DNA from: Candidatus Zixiibacteriota bacterium | Lineage (GTDB): Bacteria > Zixibacteria > MSB-5A5 > GN15 > FEB-12 | Direction of reading: 5' to 3' | NCBI GenBank assembly: GCA_034003725.1 | Contig: JAVEYB010000002.1 | Span: 1 to 64,000 of the forward strand | DNA: 64,000 nt | Program-made: the position numbers and the translations under genes | Shown: one piece after another, positions 32,035-41,532 of the stretch | How positions within the stretch are numbered: position 1 is the stretch's first letter | How the letters are laid out: the number at the start of each line of letters is the position of its first letter | The notes under the pieces: generated by a model | Seen by the model: the letters and a program-made list of their open reading frames with translations, nothing else | What the model was told of the DNA's origin: nothing | The model's database searches: none

Positions 32035-32678
32035 TCAGTCGCCTGACCGGGAAGCTCGTCCAGGTAACCGACCAGACCGCGTTGGTGGAGACGAACGGTG
32101 TGTGCTACGAAGTGATGGTTCCGTCGGGCCTGGCGGAGAGGCTCCGCAGCAACGGCCGTCTCAACCAGCCGATCACGTTCGAGACGATTTACTATATCGA
32201 AGCCGGCGACAAAAAGGCGTCGCATTTTCCCCGTCTGGTAGGGTTCCTAGATCCTGTTGACCGCGAGTTCTTCTCGCTGTTCACACAGGTGCCCGGTCTG
32301 GGTGTTAAGCGGGCGCTAAAGTCGCTCGTGTTTCCGATTCGCCAGATCGCCGAGGCGATCGAGGTCAAAGATACGGCCACGCTGGTCCGGCTGCCCGGCG
32401 TGGGAGCCCGGCAGGCGGAGAAGATTATCGCCGAACTTCACGGCAAAACGGTTAAGTTCGCCCTGTCCCGGACGGAGGAACCGCTGGCGGTTGTTCAGCG
32501 GGAAAAAAGCCCGCTGGTCGACGAGGCAATTGCGGTCCTTACGCAGCTTCAATACTCGGCCAATGAGGCCCGGCAGATGGTCGACGCGGCGGTCAAAGAG
32601 CATCAGGAAGTTCGCACCGTGGAGGAGTTGATCACGTTGATTTTTCAAACTGAACGGCATCGGAAAGCAGGCGTCTGA
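32031..32678 (+). CDS. ruvA: Holliday junction branch-migration protein RuvA
   Basis: A 215-residue protein with the N-terminal OB fold (MISRLTGKLVQV), two helix-hairpin-helix motifs (LGVKRALKSL and LPGVGARQAEKIIAEL) and a C-terminal RuvB-contacting domain (AIAVLTQLQYSANEARQMV). It tetramerises on junction DNA. It overlaps ruvC by ATGA and ruvB by one base. Confidence 0.96.
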   Translation: MISRLTGKLVQVTDQTALVETNGVCYEVMVPSGLAERLRSNGRLNQPITFETIYYIEAGDKKASHFPRLVGFLDPVDREFFSLFTQVPGLGVKRALKSLVFPIRQIAEAIEVKDTATLVRLPGVGARQAEKIIAELHGKTVKFALSRTEEPLAVVQREKSPLVDEAIAVLTQLQYSANEARQMVDAAVKEHQEVRTVEELITLIFQTERHRKAGV

Positions 32679-33706
32679 TGGCTCGAGAGCGGATAATATC
32701 GGGTGCGCAGGTCACTCCCGACGAGGACCTCGTCCAGTTCTCGCTTCGCCCGACAACGCTCGCGGACTATGTGGGGCAGATTGAGTTAAAAGAGAAACTT
32801 CATGTATTACTCGAAGCCGCAAAGGTGCGCAGGGAACCGGTGGAGCATATTCTGCTGTATGGCCCGCCGGGACTGGGGAAAACCACGCTGGCGCACATTA
32901 TCGCCAACGAAATGGGCACGAAGCTGATCTCGACATCGGGACCGGCGCTCCAGCGAACGGGCGATCTCATGGGTATTCTGACCAACTTAAACGACGGCGA
33001 TATCCTGTTCATCGATGAGATGCACCGGCTGTCGGCAGTGATCGAGGAATTCATCTATCCGGCGATGGAGGATTTCAAGGTCGATTTCGTGGTCGATAAG
33101 GGGGCGTTTGCAAAGGTGATCAATATTCCCCTGAAGCGTTTCACGCTCGTGGGTGCCACGACCCGGGCCGGGATGTTATCGGCGCCGCTCAGGGACCGGT
33201 TCGGGCTGTACTACCACCTTGACTTCTATCCGCCGGAGGAGTTGGCGACCATTGTCACGCGGTCGGCCAGACTGCTTGAGATAGAGGCCGACGCCGAGTC
33301 GGCTGCGGTGATCGCGTCACGGTCGCGCGGGACGCCGCGGGTGGCCAACCGGTTGCTGCGACGGGTTCGTGACTATGCGACCGTGAAAGGGGACGGCGTC
33401 ATTCACGCGGAGATCGCGCGGCAGGCGCTGGACGTGGAAGGGGTCGACGCTGCCGGGCTTGACGAACTGGATCGAAAGCTGCTTCGCATTGTTATAGAAT
33501 ACTATAAGGGCGGGCCGGTCGGTATCGAGGCGCTCGGCGCGACACTCAACGAGGAAGTCGATACGCTGGTCGATATGGTCGAACCGTACCTGCTGAAAAT
33601 TGGATTCCTGCAGCGGACCAGGCAGGGCCGGATGGCGTCAACGGAGGCCGCCCGGCACCTGGGTCTGAAACTCGGCGGCAGCAGCCCCCAACAGTCCCTC
33701 CTGTGA
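32678..33706 (+). CDS. ruvB: Holliday junction helicase RuvB
   Basis: A 342-residue AAA+ motor that drives branch migration with RuvA. Motifs are LRPTTLADYVGQ, Walker A YGPPGLGKTTLA, Walker B LFIDEMHRL, sensor 1 VGATTRAGML, and a C-terminal winged helix ending RTRQGRMAST. The length is normal. Confidence 0.97.
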   Translation: MARERIISGAQVTPDEDLVQFSLRPTTLADYVGQIELKEKLHVLLEAAKVRREPVEHILLYGPPGLGKTTLAHIIANEMGTKLISTSGPALQRTGDLMGILTNLNDGDILFIDEMHRLSAVIEEFIYPAMEDFKVDFVVDKGAFAKVINIPLKRFTLVGATTRAGMLSAPLRDRFGLYYHLDFYPPEELATIVTRSARLLEIEADAESAAVIASRSRGTPRVANRLLRRVRDYATVKGDGVIHAEIARQALDVEGVDAAGLDELDRKLLRIVIEYYKGGPVGIEALGATLNEEVDTLVDMVEPYLLKIGFLQRTRQGRMASTEAARHLGLKLGGSSPQQSLL

Positions 33707-33768
33707 TGCACCGTCGCGAGAAGGGGCTGGTGTTCGAGAAGTCCCGGGCGCGATGAGAGAACCGATTC

Positions 33769-34020
33769 ATGACGATCAATCGCTACAGAATCGAGCGTCC
33801 CGAGCAGATTTCGCAGGCGCTCAGCGAAGAAACCATCAAGTATCGCGATGAGCTGTACGAGATGAACGGCACGATACTGACCGTACACGACGCCCGGGTT
33901 GCCGTCCACGCGTTTGACCAGTATGCTCGGGGATTCGAGGTGACCACGCCGCTAACGTACTATCAAAAGAAGCTGATGTACCGCTATATCCGGCGAATCA
34001 GGCCGGGGCGGTATCGATAA
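33769..34020 (+). CDS. small protein of unknown function
   Basis: An 83-residue, mostly charged soluble protein rich in Tyr and Arg (YYQKKLMYRYIRRIRPGRYR at the end). I recognise no domain. It sits 62 nt after ruvB and 4 nt before the DUF2905 gene inside a same-strand run, so it is probably expressed. ATG 33769 has no strong Shine-Dalgarno sequence. Confidence 0.6.
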   Translation: MTINRYRIERPEQISQALSEETIKYRDELYEMNGTILTVHDARVAVHAFDQYARGFEVTTPLTYYQKKLMYRYIRRIRPGRYR

Positions 34021-34024
34021 CGCT

Positions 34025-34252
34025 ATGTCGGAATGGTCGGCAATCGGACGCGCGCTGGTTGTGGTCGGTTCCGTGGCTGTCATTATGGGACTGATCTTCG
34101 TCTTTCACGACCGGATTCCTTTTCTGGGGAAACTGCCCGGAGATTTTTTCGTGAAGAAGAACAACACCACGTTCTATTTTCCACTGACGACCATGCTGAT
34201 CATTTCGGTCATTCTTACGATCCTGCTGAATCTGTTTGGGCGGAGTAAGTAG
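34025..34252 (+). CDS. DUF2905 family small membrane protein
   Basis: A 75-residue protein with two membrane helices at about 8-27 and 50-70, joined by the signature RIPFLGKLPGDFFVKKNNTT. DUF2905 has no known function and is often found between ruvB and queA, as here. Confidence 0.9.
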   Translation: MSEWSAIGRALVVVGSVAVIMGLIFVFHDRIPFLGKLPGDFFVKKNNTTFYFPLTTMLIISVILTILLNLFGRSK

Positions 34253-34255
34253 GCC

Positions 34256-35293
34256 GTGGACGTTTCCCTGTTCGACTATGATCTGCCTCGGGAGTTGATC
34301 GCCCAGTTCCCCGAAAGACGTCGCGACCAGTCACGCCTGTTGACTTTCGACCGATCCAGCGGCCAAATCCGGCACGGCAAATTCCGGGACGTGCTCTACG
34401 GTCTCGACGCGGGAGATGCGCTGGTCGTGAACAACACCCGCGTGTTCAAGGCGCGTTTGATCGGCCGCAGAGCTTCCGGCGGAAAGGTGGAGATCTTCCT
34501 TGTCCGCAGGACTGATCATTCCAGCGAGCGCTGGATTGCACTGGTTTCACCCAGCCGACGACTGAAAGAACAAGAAGTTATCCCGTTCGATGACAGGTTG
34601 TGGGTAGTGCTCGAGCGTTCGCTTGGCGACGGTCAGTGGGAAATCGGTTTCGAGTCGGCGCAGGCGCGGGAGCGGCTGATCAGCCGGTTCGGGCATGTTC
34701 CGCTTCCGCATTACATTGCCCGACCGGACCAACCGGCCGACCTCGCGCGCTACCAGACTATTTTTGCCGACAAAAGCCGAACGGGCGCGGTGGCCGCCCC
34801 TACCGCGGGGTTTCACTTCACACCCTCGCTGCTCACCGCCGCGGAGCAGAAAGGAGTGAAGATCGTCCGGTTGACCCTTCACGTCGGACCGGGAACGTTT
34901 AAGCCCATCACCGCGGATGATATCACCCGGCATTCGGTTGATCCCGAATGGGCCGAACTGACACCGGAGGCGGCCCAGGCGTTAACGGAAACGAGGAAAT
35001 CCGGGGGCCGCATTGTTGCGGTCGGGACGACCTCGGTCCGGACCCTCGAGTCGGCCGGTGTATCAGGCGGACGGGTGCAGCCGTTTTCGGGGATGGTTGA
35101 TCTGTACATTCGCCCCGGACACACCTTCCGGCTCGTGGATCGCATGATTACGAATTTTCATTTGCCGCGATCATCGTTGCTGGTCCTGGTGTCGGCGTTT
35201 GCGGGGCGGGAGCGCATACTTTCTGTTTACCGGGAGGCGGTCGCCCAGAGTTACCGGTTTTACAGTTATGGCGACGCCATGCTGATCGTATAA
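34256..35293 (+). CDS. queA: S-adenosylmethionine:tRNA ribosyltransferase-isomerase
   Basis: Catalyses the epoxyqueuosine-forming step of queuosine biosynthesis. The 345-residue protein has FDYDLPRELIAQFP at the start, DALVVNNTRVFKARL, TAGFHFTP, and the C-terminal TNFHLPRSSLLVLVSAFAG. The start is GTG at 34256, 3 nt after the preceding stop. No other queuosine gene lies in the window. Confidence 0.96.
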   Translation: MDVSLFDYDLPRELIAQFPERRRDQSRLLTFDRSSGQIRHGKFRDVLYGLDAGDALVVNNTRVFKARLIGRRASGGKVEIFLVRRTDHSSERWIALVSPSRRLKEQEVIPFDDRLWVVLERSLGDGQWEIGFESAQARERLISRFGHVPLPHYIARPDQPADLARYQTIFADKSRTGAVAAPTAGFHFTPSLLTAAEQKGVKIVRLTLHVGPGTFKPITADDITRHSVDPEWAELTPEAAQALTETRKSGGRIVAVGTTSVRTLESAGVSGGRVQPFSGMVDLYIRPGHTFRLVDRMITNFHLPRSSLLVLVSAFAGRERILSVYREAVAQSYRFYSYGDAMLIV

Positions 35294-35335
35294 AACGGTT
35301 TGCGGCGAGTTGAAGCCCGGATATATTGGGTGCCG

Positions 35336-36022
35336 ATGAATACGTACGCGCTGATTGTCGCTGCCGGCCGGGCAGTCCGTTATGGCGGAACTCGCCCCAA
35401 GCAGTTTGTGGAGGTGTGCGGCCGGCCGCTGCTGTCGTGGACCATCAGTCGTTTTGAACAGGCCGAATCGATAGACGGCATCATTGTCGTCGTCAGCGAG
35501 CAGTACGCCGGCGCCACGGCCGGAACCGTTATCGATCCGTTTCACTTCCTCAAGGTACGCAAGATCGTGTTTGGAGGAGAAACGCGTCAGGCGTCGGTGG
35601 CGAACGGTCTGGCGGCATTGCCGGGGGGGATCGGCTGGGTGGCTATTCACGACGGCGCCCGGCCGCTGGTACTGCCGGAAGATATCGATCGCGTGGTCGC
35701 GAAGGCGAAAAGCGGGACGTGTGCGATGCTGGCCGCCCCGGTTACCGACACGGTGAAGACAGTCCGCGACGGAATAGTAGTGGGAACGATCGATCGAGAC
35801 AACCTGTGGCTGGCGCAAACACCGCAGGTCTTTCGTCTCGATCTTATTCGCGCGGCCCACCAGACGCCATCGGACGAAAGCGCATCGGACGATGCGATGC
35901 TCGCGGAACGATGCGGTCATGCGGTGCAGATCGTGGAATCAAGCGGACCGAACACCAAGGTCACGACGCCCGAGGACCTGGTGGCGGTCGAAGCATTTTT
36001 GCGACGGGAGGCGCATGCATAG
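35336..36022 (+). CDS. ispD: 2-C-methyl-D-erythritol 4-phosphate cytidylyltransferase
   Basis: Third step of the MEP isoprenoid pathway. The 228-residue protein has a nucleotide-binding start ALIVAAGRAVRYGG (variant of GxGxR), KQFVEVCGRPLL, IHDGARPLV and TPQVFRLDLI. The ATG at 35336 matches the family; the frame is open for 12 codons more. It overlaps ispF by 8 nt, a common arrangement. Confidence 0.94.
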   Translation: MNTYALIVAAGRAVRYGGTRPKQFVEVCGRPLLSWTISRFEQAESIDGIIVVVSEQYAGATAGTVIDPFHFLKVRKIVFGGETRQASVANGLAALPGGIGWVAIHDGARPLVLPEDIDRVVAKAKSGTCAMLAAPVTDTVKTVRDGIVVGTIDRDNLWLAQTPQVFRLDLIRAAHQTPSDESASDDAMLAERCGHAVQIVESSGPNTKVTTPEDLVAVEAFLRREAHA

Positions 36023-36503
36023 GTTGCGTATCGGGCATGGCTTCGATGTCCATGCCTTCGCCCCGGACCGTCGGCTGATGATCGGCGGTGTCGAAATACC
36101 GTACGAGCGGGGACTTGCGGGTCACAGCGACGCCGATGTATTGCTGCACGCGGTGGCCGACGCGCTGCTTGGCGCGGCGGGACTCGAAGACATCGGCCGG
36201 CACTTCCCGCCGGGTGATCCGGCATACAAAGACGCCGACTCGGCCGCACTGCTGGTGCGCGTACTCGAGATGATCATCGATGCCGGGTTCAAATTGATCA
36301 TAAATGTCGACACGATCATTATGGCCGAGAAGCCCAAACTCAACCCGTACGTGCCGGCGATGCGGGAGCGGATTGCCGATCTGCTGGGGATAGACTCATC
36401 GCGGGTCGGCATCAAAGCCACCACCACCGAGCAGCTCGGGTTTGTCGGGCGTGAGGAAGGGATTGCCGCGTCGGCCGTGTGCCTGATTGCCGCCCATGAC
36501 TGA
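36015..36503 (+). CDS. ispF: 2-C-methyl-D-erythritol 2,4-cyclodiphosphate synthase
   Basis: Fifth step of the MEP pathway. The 162-residue protein has the metal-binding RIGHGFDVHAF, GLAGHSDADVLLHAVADALLGA, then DIGRHFPPGD and KATTTEQLGFVGREEGIA. It overlaps ispD by 8 nt and the DedA gene by 8 nt. Confidence 0.96.
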   Translation: MHRLRIGHGFDVHAFAPDRRLMIGGVEIPYERGLAGHSDADVLLHAVADALLGAAGLEDIGRHFPPGDPAYKDADSAALLVRVLEMIIDAGFKLIINVDTIIMAEKPKLNPYVPAMRERIADLLGIDSSRVGIKATTTEQLGFVGREEGIAASAVCLIAAHD

Positions 36504-37134
36504 GTCGTTCGACCAGATACAGAAGTACATCGACTACCTGTTTGCCTACGGTCCGGTCTGGGTGTACATGGCAATTTTCGCCGCGAGTTTTATCGAAAAC
36601 ATCATACCGCCGTTCCCCGGGGACACATTCATATTCGTGGGTGGCGCGCTGGTCGCGTTCGGGCGGCTCGATCTCAATTGGCTGATGGTGCTGGTCAACA
36701 CCGGCGGAATGGCGTCCGTGATGTTGCTGTACTATCTCGGACGAAAACACGGTCGTGAGTACTTCATTCGGAAGAACTATCGTTATTTTTCCGCGGATGA
36801 TGTGTACCGGATGAGTGACCGGCTGCGGCGACACGGCGCCTGGATACTCGTGTTCTCGCGGTTTGTGGTCGGGCTGCGGACCGCGCTGGCGCTGTCGGCG
36901 GGAATCGGGCGTTATTCGATGGCGCGGACACTGGTGTTCTCGCTGATCTCCTACCTGCTGTTTACGTCCTTACTGGTCTATGTTGCGATCACGATGGTCA
37001 ACAACGTGCATCTGATCGAACGATACGTGAGGGCATACAATTGGATTGTGTGGCCCGCCTTGATCTTGCTGGTCGGAATCTATATTTTCCGTCGGTACAA
37101 AAAACTCAAAGGCAGGAAAGAAACAACAGGATGA
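36496..37134 (+). CDS. DedA-family membrane protein
   Basis: A 212-residue membrane protein of the DedA/SNARE-associated family, which includes flippases of lipid carriers. It has the re-entrant motif FIENIIPPFPGD, then YYLGRKHGREYF, and FSRFVVGLRTALALSAG with the conserved F-x-R/G-x-R pattern. ATG 36496 overlaps ispF by 8 nt, and its stop overlaps ddl by 4 nt. A link to lipid carrier recycling would suit the neighbouring cell-wall and isoprenoid genes (inference). Confidence 0.92.
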   Translation: MTESFDQIQKYIDYLFAYGPVWVYMAIFAASFIENIIPPFPGDTFIFVGGALVAFGRLDLNWLMVLVNTGGMASVMLLYYLGRKHGREYFIRKNYRYFSADDVYRMSDRLRRHGAWILVFSRFVVGLRTALALSAGIGRYSMARTLVFSLISYLLFTSLLVYVAITMVNNVHLIERYVRAYNWIVWPALILLVGIYIFRRYKKLKGRKETTG

Positions 37135-38162
37135 ACGTCCTCTTATTGGCGGGCGGCAACTCGAGCGAGCGTCAGGTGTCCCTCGATTCCGGCGCGGCCA
37201 TCCTCCGGGCCCTTCGCGCGCTCGGACACACGGTCGAAGCGGTCGATCCGGCTCTCGGCATGGCGTTGATCGAAGGCGATCACGGCCTGATCCCTCGCGA
37301 TACGGCCGTTCGCGCGACCAAACACGATCAATTGCCCGTTGCGGCACAGGAATTCCGGCAACTGGTTCTAAGTGACCGTCGGCGATCGTTTGACGTGGTG
37401 TTTCTCGGGCTTCATGGCGGCGCGGGGGAGAACGGGACAATCCAGAATCTGCTCGATCTGGCCGGTCTTCCGTATACCGGCTCCGGTATGGCCGCGTCGG
37501 CAGTTGCCATGGACAAGGCGCTTACCAAGCGCCTCATGATTTCGTCGGGGATACCGACTCCCGAATTCCGACACCTCAAAGTGAATCGACATCCCGTCAC
37601 TCCGGAGGTAATCGACTCGCTTCTGGAATCGCCGGGACTGCCGATGATAGTCAAGCCGAATGACAGTGGTTCGACGGTCGGTTTGAGCAAGGTCATGAGC
37701 AGCGGTGAACTGCCGGAGGCGATCGAGCGATGCCGCGTGGAGTCGGCGAGCATTCTTGTCGAAGCCTATGTGGCCGGTCGCGAAATGACGGTAGCCGTGC
37801 TCGACGGTGAAGCGCTGCCTGTTGTGGAGATACGGCCGCGATCCGGTCTCTATGACTATGAGGCGAAATACACCAAAGGAAAGACGGAGTATCTGGCCCC
37901 GGCTCCGATCGACCAACAAACGGCCGCCGGCATGCAGGCGGCGGCCGTCCGGCTCTATGAAGTCATCGGTGCGGCCGGGCTCGCAAGAGTCGACTTCATG
38001 CTCGATTCCGGAGATCGCTTCTTCTGCCTCGAACTGAATACGCTCCCCGGGATGACGGAGCTGTCGCTGTCGCCGATGGCCGCCAGGGCGGTGGGAATGT
38101 CATTCGAGGAGCTTGTGAGACGTATCGTTGAATCAGCTATTCGGGAATTCAAACTGAAATGA
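37131..38162 (+). CDS. ddl: D-alanine--D-alanine ligase
   Basis: ATP-grasp enzyme that makes the D-Ala-D-Ala dipeptide for peptidoglycan. The 343-residue protein shows GGNSSERQVSLDSG, FLGLHGGAGENGTIQ, IVKPNDSGSTVGLSKV, DYEAKYTKG and the C-terminal LNTLPGMTELSLSPMAA. The serine of EVSLxS and the catalytic Arg region look intact. The ATG at 37131 overlaps the DedA stop (ATGA), although the frame extends upstream. Confidence 0.95.
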   Translation: MNVLLLAGGNSSERQVSLDSGAAILRALRALGHTVEAVDPALGMALIEGDHGLIPRDTAVRATKHDQLPVAAQEFRQLVLSDRRRSFDVVFLGLHGGAGENGTIQNLLDLAGLPYTGSGMAASAVAMDKALTKRLMISSGIPTPEFRHLKVNRHPVTPEVIDSLLESPGLPMIVKPNDSGSTVGLSKVMSSGELPEAIERCRVESASILVEAYVAGREMTVAVLDGEALPVVEIRPRSGLYDYEAKYTKGKTEYLAPAPIDQQTAAGMQAAAVRLYEVIGAAGLARVDFMLDSGDRFFCLELNTLPGMTELSLSPMAARAVGMSFEELVRRIVESAIREFKLK

Positions 38163-38896
38163 CACCATTGCATGTACGCGCGCTGATTTTCGATCTCGGC
38201 TGTACGCTGATCGAATATGAGGCCTATTCCTGGGATGAGCTGGCCAGGAAGGCTGTCGCCGCTGGGCACGAGTATCTCCAGCGGGAGAACCTTGCCGTGC
38301 CTGCGTACGATGAGTTTTACGCGCACTATGCGGAAATCCGGGACCGTTTCCGCACGCAGGTGGCCCGTGACCTGGTGGAGTGGACGGTTACCAAAGCTGT
38401 CCGAATACTTCTGGAGCGTCTTGAGCTGCCGTTTGACGACGACCTCGTGGAGGGTTTCTTCGACGCCTACTACGCACCGGTGGCCGGGGAGTTGTTCGTG
38501 TATGACGATACCCGCACCGTGTTGCAGGAACTCCGCCCCCGGTATCCGGTGATCGGGCTGATCTCCAATACGATCTTTCCCGATCGGACGCACGAGGCCG
38601 AACTGGAGCGTTTCGGGCTGGCGGAGTTTTTTGACTTCAGGGTCTATTCGTCGAGTTTCGGACTGCGTAAGCCGCATGCGGACATTTTCTATCACGCCGC
38701 CAACCAGGCCGGATTCGCTCCTTCGGAATGCGTCTATATCGGTGATCGCTACGAAGAAGATGTCATCGGACCGAGCCGAATCGGGATGCACGCAATCCTC
38801 AAACACAAGTCGGGGCGGGAGTACCCGGAGCGGCGGCCCGAGGCCTGGGCCGAGATTCAGGCGTTGTCGGAGCTTCCGGGGCTGCTTTCGAAATAA
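38159..38896 (+). CDS. HAD-family hydrolase
   Basis: A 245-residue HAD-like phosphatase. Motif I is atypical: LIFDLGCTLIEYE, with D then G-C-T in place of DxD, so the second aspartate is replaced by G. Further motifs are GLISNT (motif II), K in GLRKPHADIFYHA and YIGDRYEEDVIGPSRIG (motif IV). The loss of the second Asp weakens the case for ordinary phosphatase activity. It overlaps ddl by ATGA. The substrate is unknown. Confidence 0.82.
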   Translation: MTPLHVRALIFDLGCTLIEYEAYSWDELARKAVAAGHEYLQRENLAVPAYDEFYAHYAEIRDRFRTQVARDLVEWTVTKAVRILLERLELPFDDDLVEGFFDAYYAPVAGELFVYDDTRTVLQELRPRYPVIGLISNTIFPDRTHEAELERFGLAEFFDFRVYSSSFGLRKPHADIFYHAANQAGFAPSECVYIGDRYEEDVIGPSRIGMHAILKHKSGREYPERRPEAWAEIQALSELPGLLSK

Positions 38897-38992
38897 TGTA
38901 GACGGCGACCAACCGGTCGTGTATATTTGCAGACTCACGTTCGGGCCGGTTGTGCCCGTTGAGGATCCGGCGCTCACAGAAAGGATCATATC

Positions 38993-40069
38993 GTGGATGC
39001 TACCGAATTGTTGCTGAAAGAACTCACCGAAGCCAACGGCGTCTCGGGATACGAGTCGGAAGTCCGGGCGATCATGGCCCGGGAGATGAAAAAGACCGCG
39101 ACCAAAATCGAGTATGATCGACTTGGGTCTATACTTGGAATCAAGAAGGGTACCGCCGATACTCCCCGCGTACTGGTGGCCGGCCATATGGACGAAATCG
39201 GGTTCATGGTCAAGGAAATCACCAGTGAGGGGTATATCAAGTTTCTTCCTCTCGGGGGCTGGTGGGGGCACGTAGCCCTCGGCCAGCGCATGAGAATCAT
39301 CACCTCCAAAGGTCCGGTCCTGGGTGTGATCGGGTCAACGCCGCCGCATCTGCTGCCGATTGAAGAGCGCAAGAAAGTGCTCGAGATCAAGGATATGTTC
39401 ATCGATGTGGGCGTGCAGGAGAAGTTCGACGTCAAAAAGAAGCTCGGGATAAAGCTGGGCGACCCGATTATTCCGGACAGCGGCTTCACTATTATGGGAA
39501 ATTCGAAAATGTACCTGGCGAAGGCATTCGACAACCGCATGGCCTGCGCCGTGGTTCTCGACGTGCTCAAGCACTTCAAGAGCGGCAAACACCCGAACAC
39601 GATTCTCGGCGCCGGCACGGTGCAGGAGGAGGTCGGCTGTCGCGGCGCGCAGACCATTGCGCATGTCGGTGATCCCGATGTCGCGATCATTGTCGATACC
39701 GGCATCGGCCAGGACATTCCGCCCGACGGTTTCAAGAAGGCGGAAAAGATGGGCGCGGGACCGGCGCTGCTGCTGTACGACGCCGGGATGATCCCGAATC
39801 TCAAGCTTCGCGACCTGGCGATCGATATAGCGGAAAAGAGCAAGATTCCGTACCACCTGACCTACATGGAACGGGGAGCGACCGACGGCGCCCGGGTGCA
39901 TATGAGCCGTACCGGCGTGCCCTCGATCGTGATCGGACCGCCGGTACGCTATATCCACAGTCATAACTCGATGATGTACCGGCCCGATTATGATCATACG
40001 GTGAAGCTCGCCTGCGAGCTGATCAAGAAGCTGGATGCGAAAACGGTCAGGGGGCTCACGGAGGATTAA
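38993..40069 (+). CDS. M42-family aminopeptidase
   Basis: A 358-residue cocatalytic zinc aminopeptidase that forms large complexes. Zinc ligands and active site are seen in VAGHMDEIGFMVKEI, AFDNRMACAVVL, VQEEVGCRGAQT and IVDTGIGQD, with a final HSHNSM segment. The start is GTG 38993 with AAAGGA upstream; the nearby ATG is out of frame. A gap of 96 bp separates it from the HAD gene, and cysS follows 5 nt later. Confidence 0.93.
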   Translation: MDATELLLKELTEANGVSGYESEVRAIMAREMKKTATKIEYDRLGSILGIKKGTADTPRVLVAGHMDEIGFMVKEITSEGYIKFLPLGGWWGHVALGQRMRIITSKGPVLGVIGSTPPHLLPIEERKKVLEIKDMFIDVGVQEKFDVKKKLGIKLGDPIIPDSGFTIMGNSKMYLAKAFDNRMACAVVLDVLKHFKSGKHPNTILGAGTVQEEVGCRGAQTIAHVGDPDVAIIVDTGIGQDIPPDGFKKAEKMGAGPALLLYDAGMIPNLKLRDLAIDIAEKSKIPYHLTYMERGATDGARVHMSRTGVPSIVIGPPVRYIHSHNSMMYRPDYDHTVKLACELIKKLDAKTVRGLTED

Positions 40070-40074
40070 GACGG

Positions 40075-41469
40075 ATGTCGCTGCAGTTCAAGAACACCCT
40101 GACGGGGAAAAAGGAAGATTTCACGCCGATCTCGCAAGGGAAGGTGCGCCTGTATACCTGCGGACCGACCGTGTACAATTTCGCCCATATCGGCAACTTC
40201 CGAACGTTCATGTTCGAGGACCTGCTGCGGCGGTACCTGAAGTACAAGGGATTTCAGGTCACGCAGGTGATGAACATTACGGATATCGATGACAAGATCA
40301 TTCGAGACTCCCAGGCTCAGGGCAAGAAACTGCGAGAGTTCACCGATCCGTACACCGAGGCGTTCTTCCAGGACCTCGACACGCTGGGCATCGAGCGGGC
40401 CGAGATCTATCCGCGCGCCACGGACCATATCAGCGAAATGGTGGCCATTATCAAGACGCTGGTGGCACGCGGGATGGCTTATGAGGTGGACGGGAACTAC
40501 TATTTCAAGATCTCCAGCTTCCCGGACTACGGTAAACTTGCCAAGATAGATACGGCCACGCTCAAGCCGGGCGCCCGGGTTGCAACGGACGAGTATGAGA
40601 AGGAGTCGGTCTCGGATTTCGCGCTGTGGAAGGCGTGGGACGAGAAGGACGGCGACATATACTGGGAGACGGAGATCGGCAAGGGCCGACCCGGGTGGCA
40701 CCTGGAGTGCTCGGCCATGTCCATGAAGTATTTGGGCGACCGGTTTGACATTCATACCGGTGGCGTCGATAACATTTTCCCGCACCACGAGAATGAGATC
40801 GCCCAGTCGGAAGGGTGCACGGGACATCCTTTTGTCAATTACTGGCTGCATGCGGAGCATTTGATTGTCGAGGGGCGGAAGATGTCCAAGTCGCTCGGCA
40901 ACTACTTCACCCTGCGCGATCTGCTGGACAAGGGCTACTCCGGCACGGCGGTGCGGTATGTCCTGGTGGCGACCCACTACCGCCAGCAACTGAATTTCAC
41001 GTTTCAGGGGCTCGATGCGGCGGCGGCGGCGCTGCAGCGATACAACGATTTCATCCGGAATCTCGAGAGTCACCCCGGCGGGCAATCGGACGGGTCGGCG
41101 CCGGAAGTGTTGCGCACCGCCCGGGAGCGCTTTGAATCGGAACTGGATGACGATCTGAATATTTCCGGTGCCCTCGGCGTGGTGTTCGATTTCATCCGGG
41201 ACATGAACCGACTCCGCGCGGACGGCACGCTGTCCACCGAGGATGTACGGGCGGCTCTGGAGCTTATTCGCTCGTTTGATACCGTTCTGGGTTTCGAGTT
41301 GAAGACGGAGAGTCTCGATGAAGAGATCGAGCGGTTGATTGCCCAGCGTACCGAGGCCCGCCGCACGAGAGATTTTGCGACCGCCGACAGGATTCGCGAC
41401 GATCTCGTCAGCCGCGGAATCGTGCTCGAAGATACCCCGCAGGGCGTCAAGTGGAAGCGGAAAGTCTGA
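40075..41469 (+). CDS. cysS: cysteinyl-tRNA synthetase
   Basis: A class I synthetase of 464 residues with zinc-binding YTCGPTVYNF, the HIGH motif as AHIGN, the zinc site GRPGWHLECSAMSM, HHENEIAQSE and KMSKSLGN. The C-terminal anticodon-binding helix bundle is present, with RDFATADRIRDDL. It closes the long plus-strand housekeeping run and is followed by tRNA-Thr. Confidence 0.97.
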   Translation: MSLQFKNTLTGKKEDFTPISQGKVRLYTCGPTVYNFAHIGNFRTFMFEDLLRRYLKYKGFQVTQVMNITDIDDKIIRDSQAQGKKLREFTDPYTEAFFQDLDTLGIERAEIYPRATDHISEMVAIIKTLVARGMAYEVDGNYYFKISSFPDYGKLAKIDTATLKPGARVATDEYEKESVSDFALWKAWDEKDGDIYWETEIGKGRPGWHLECSAMSMKYLGDRFDIHTGGVDNIFPHHENEIAQSEGCTGHPFVNYWLHAEHLIVEGRKMSKSLGNYFTLRDLLDKGYSGTAVRYVLVATHYRQQLNFTFQGLDAAAAALQRYNDFIRNLESHPGGQSDGSAPEVLRTARERFESELDDDLNISGALGVVFDFIRDMNRLRADGTLSTEDVRAALELIRSFDTVLGFELKTESLDEEIERLIAQRTEARRTRDFATADRIRDDLVSRGIVLEDTPQGVKWKRKV

Positions 41470-41488
41470 CGGCCGCCGCGGAACCGCC

Positions 41489-41517
41489 TTGACATCGGCC
41501 GCTGTTTCTGGTACATA
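41489..41517 (+). promoter_or_regulatory. promoter of tRNA-Thr
   Basis: TTGACA (41489-41494), 17 bp and TACATA (41512-41517), placing the start about 8-10 nt before the tRNA. Confidence 0.65.
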
Positions 41518-41532
41518 GACGAGTCGTTGAAA

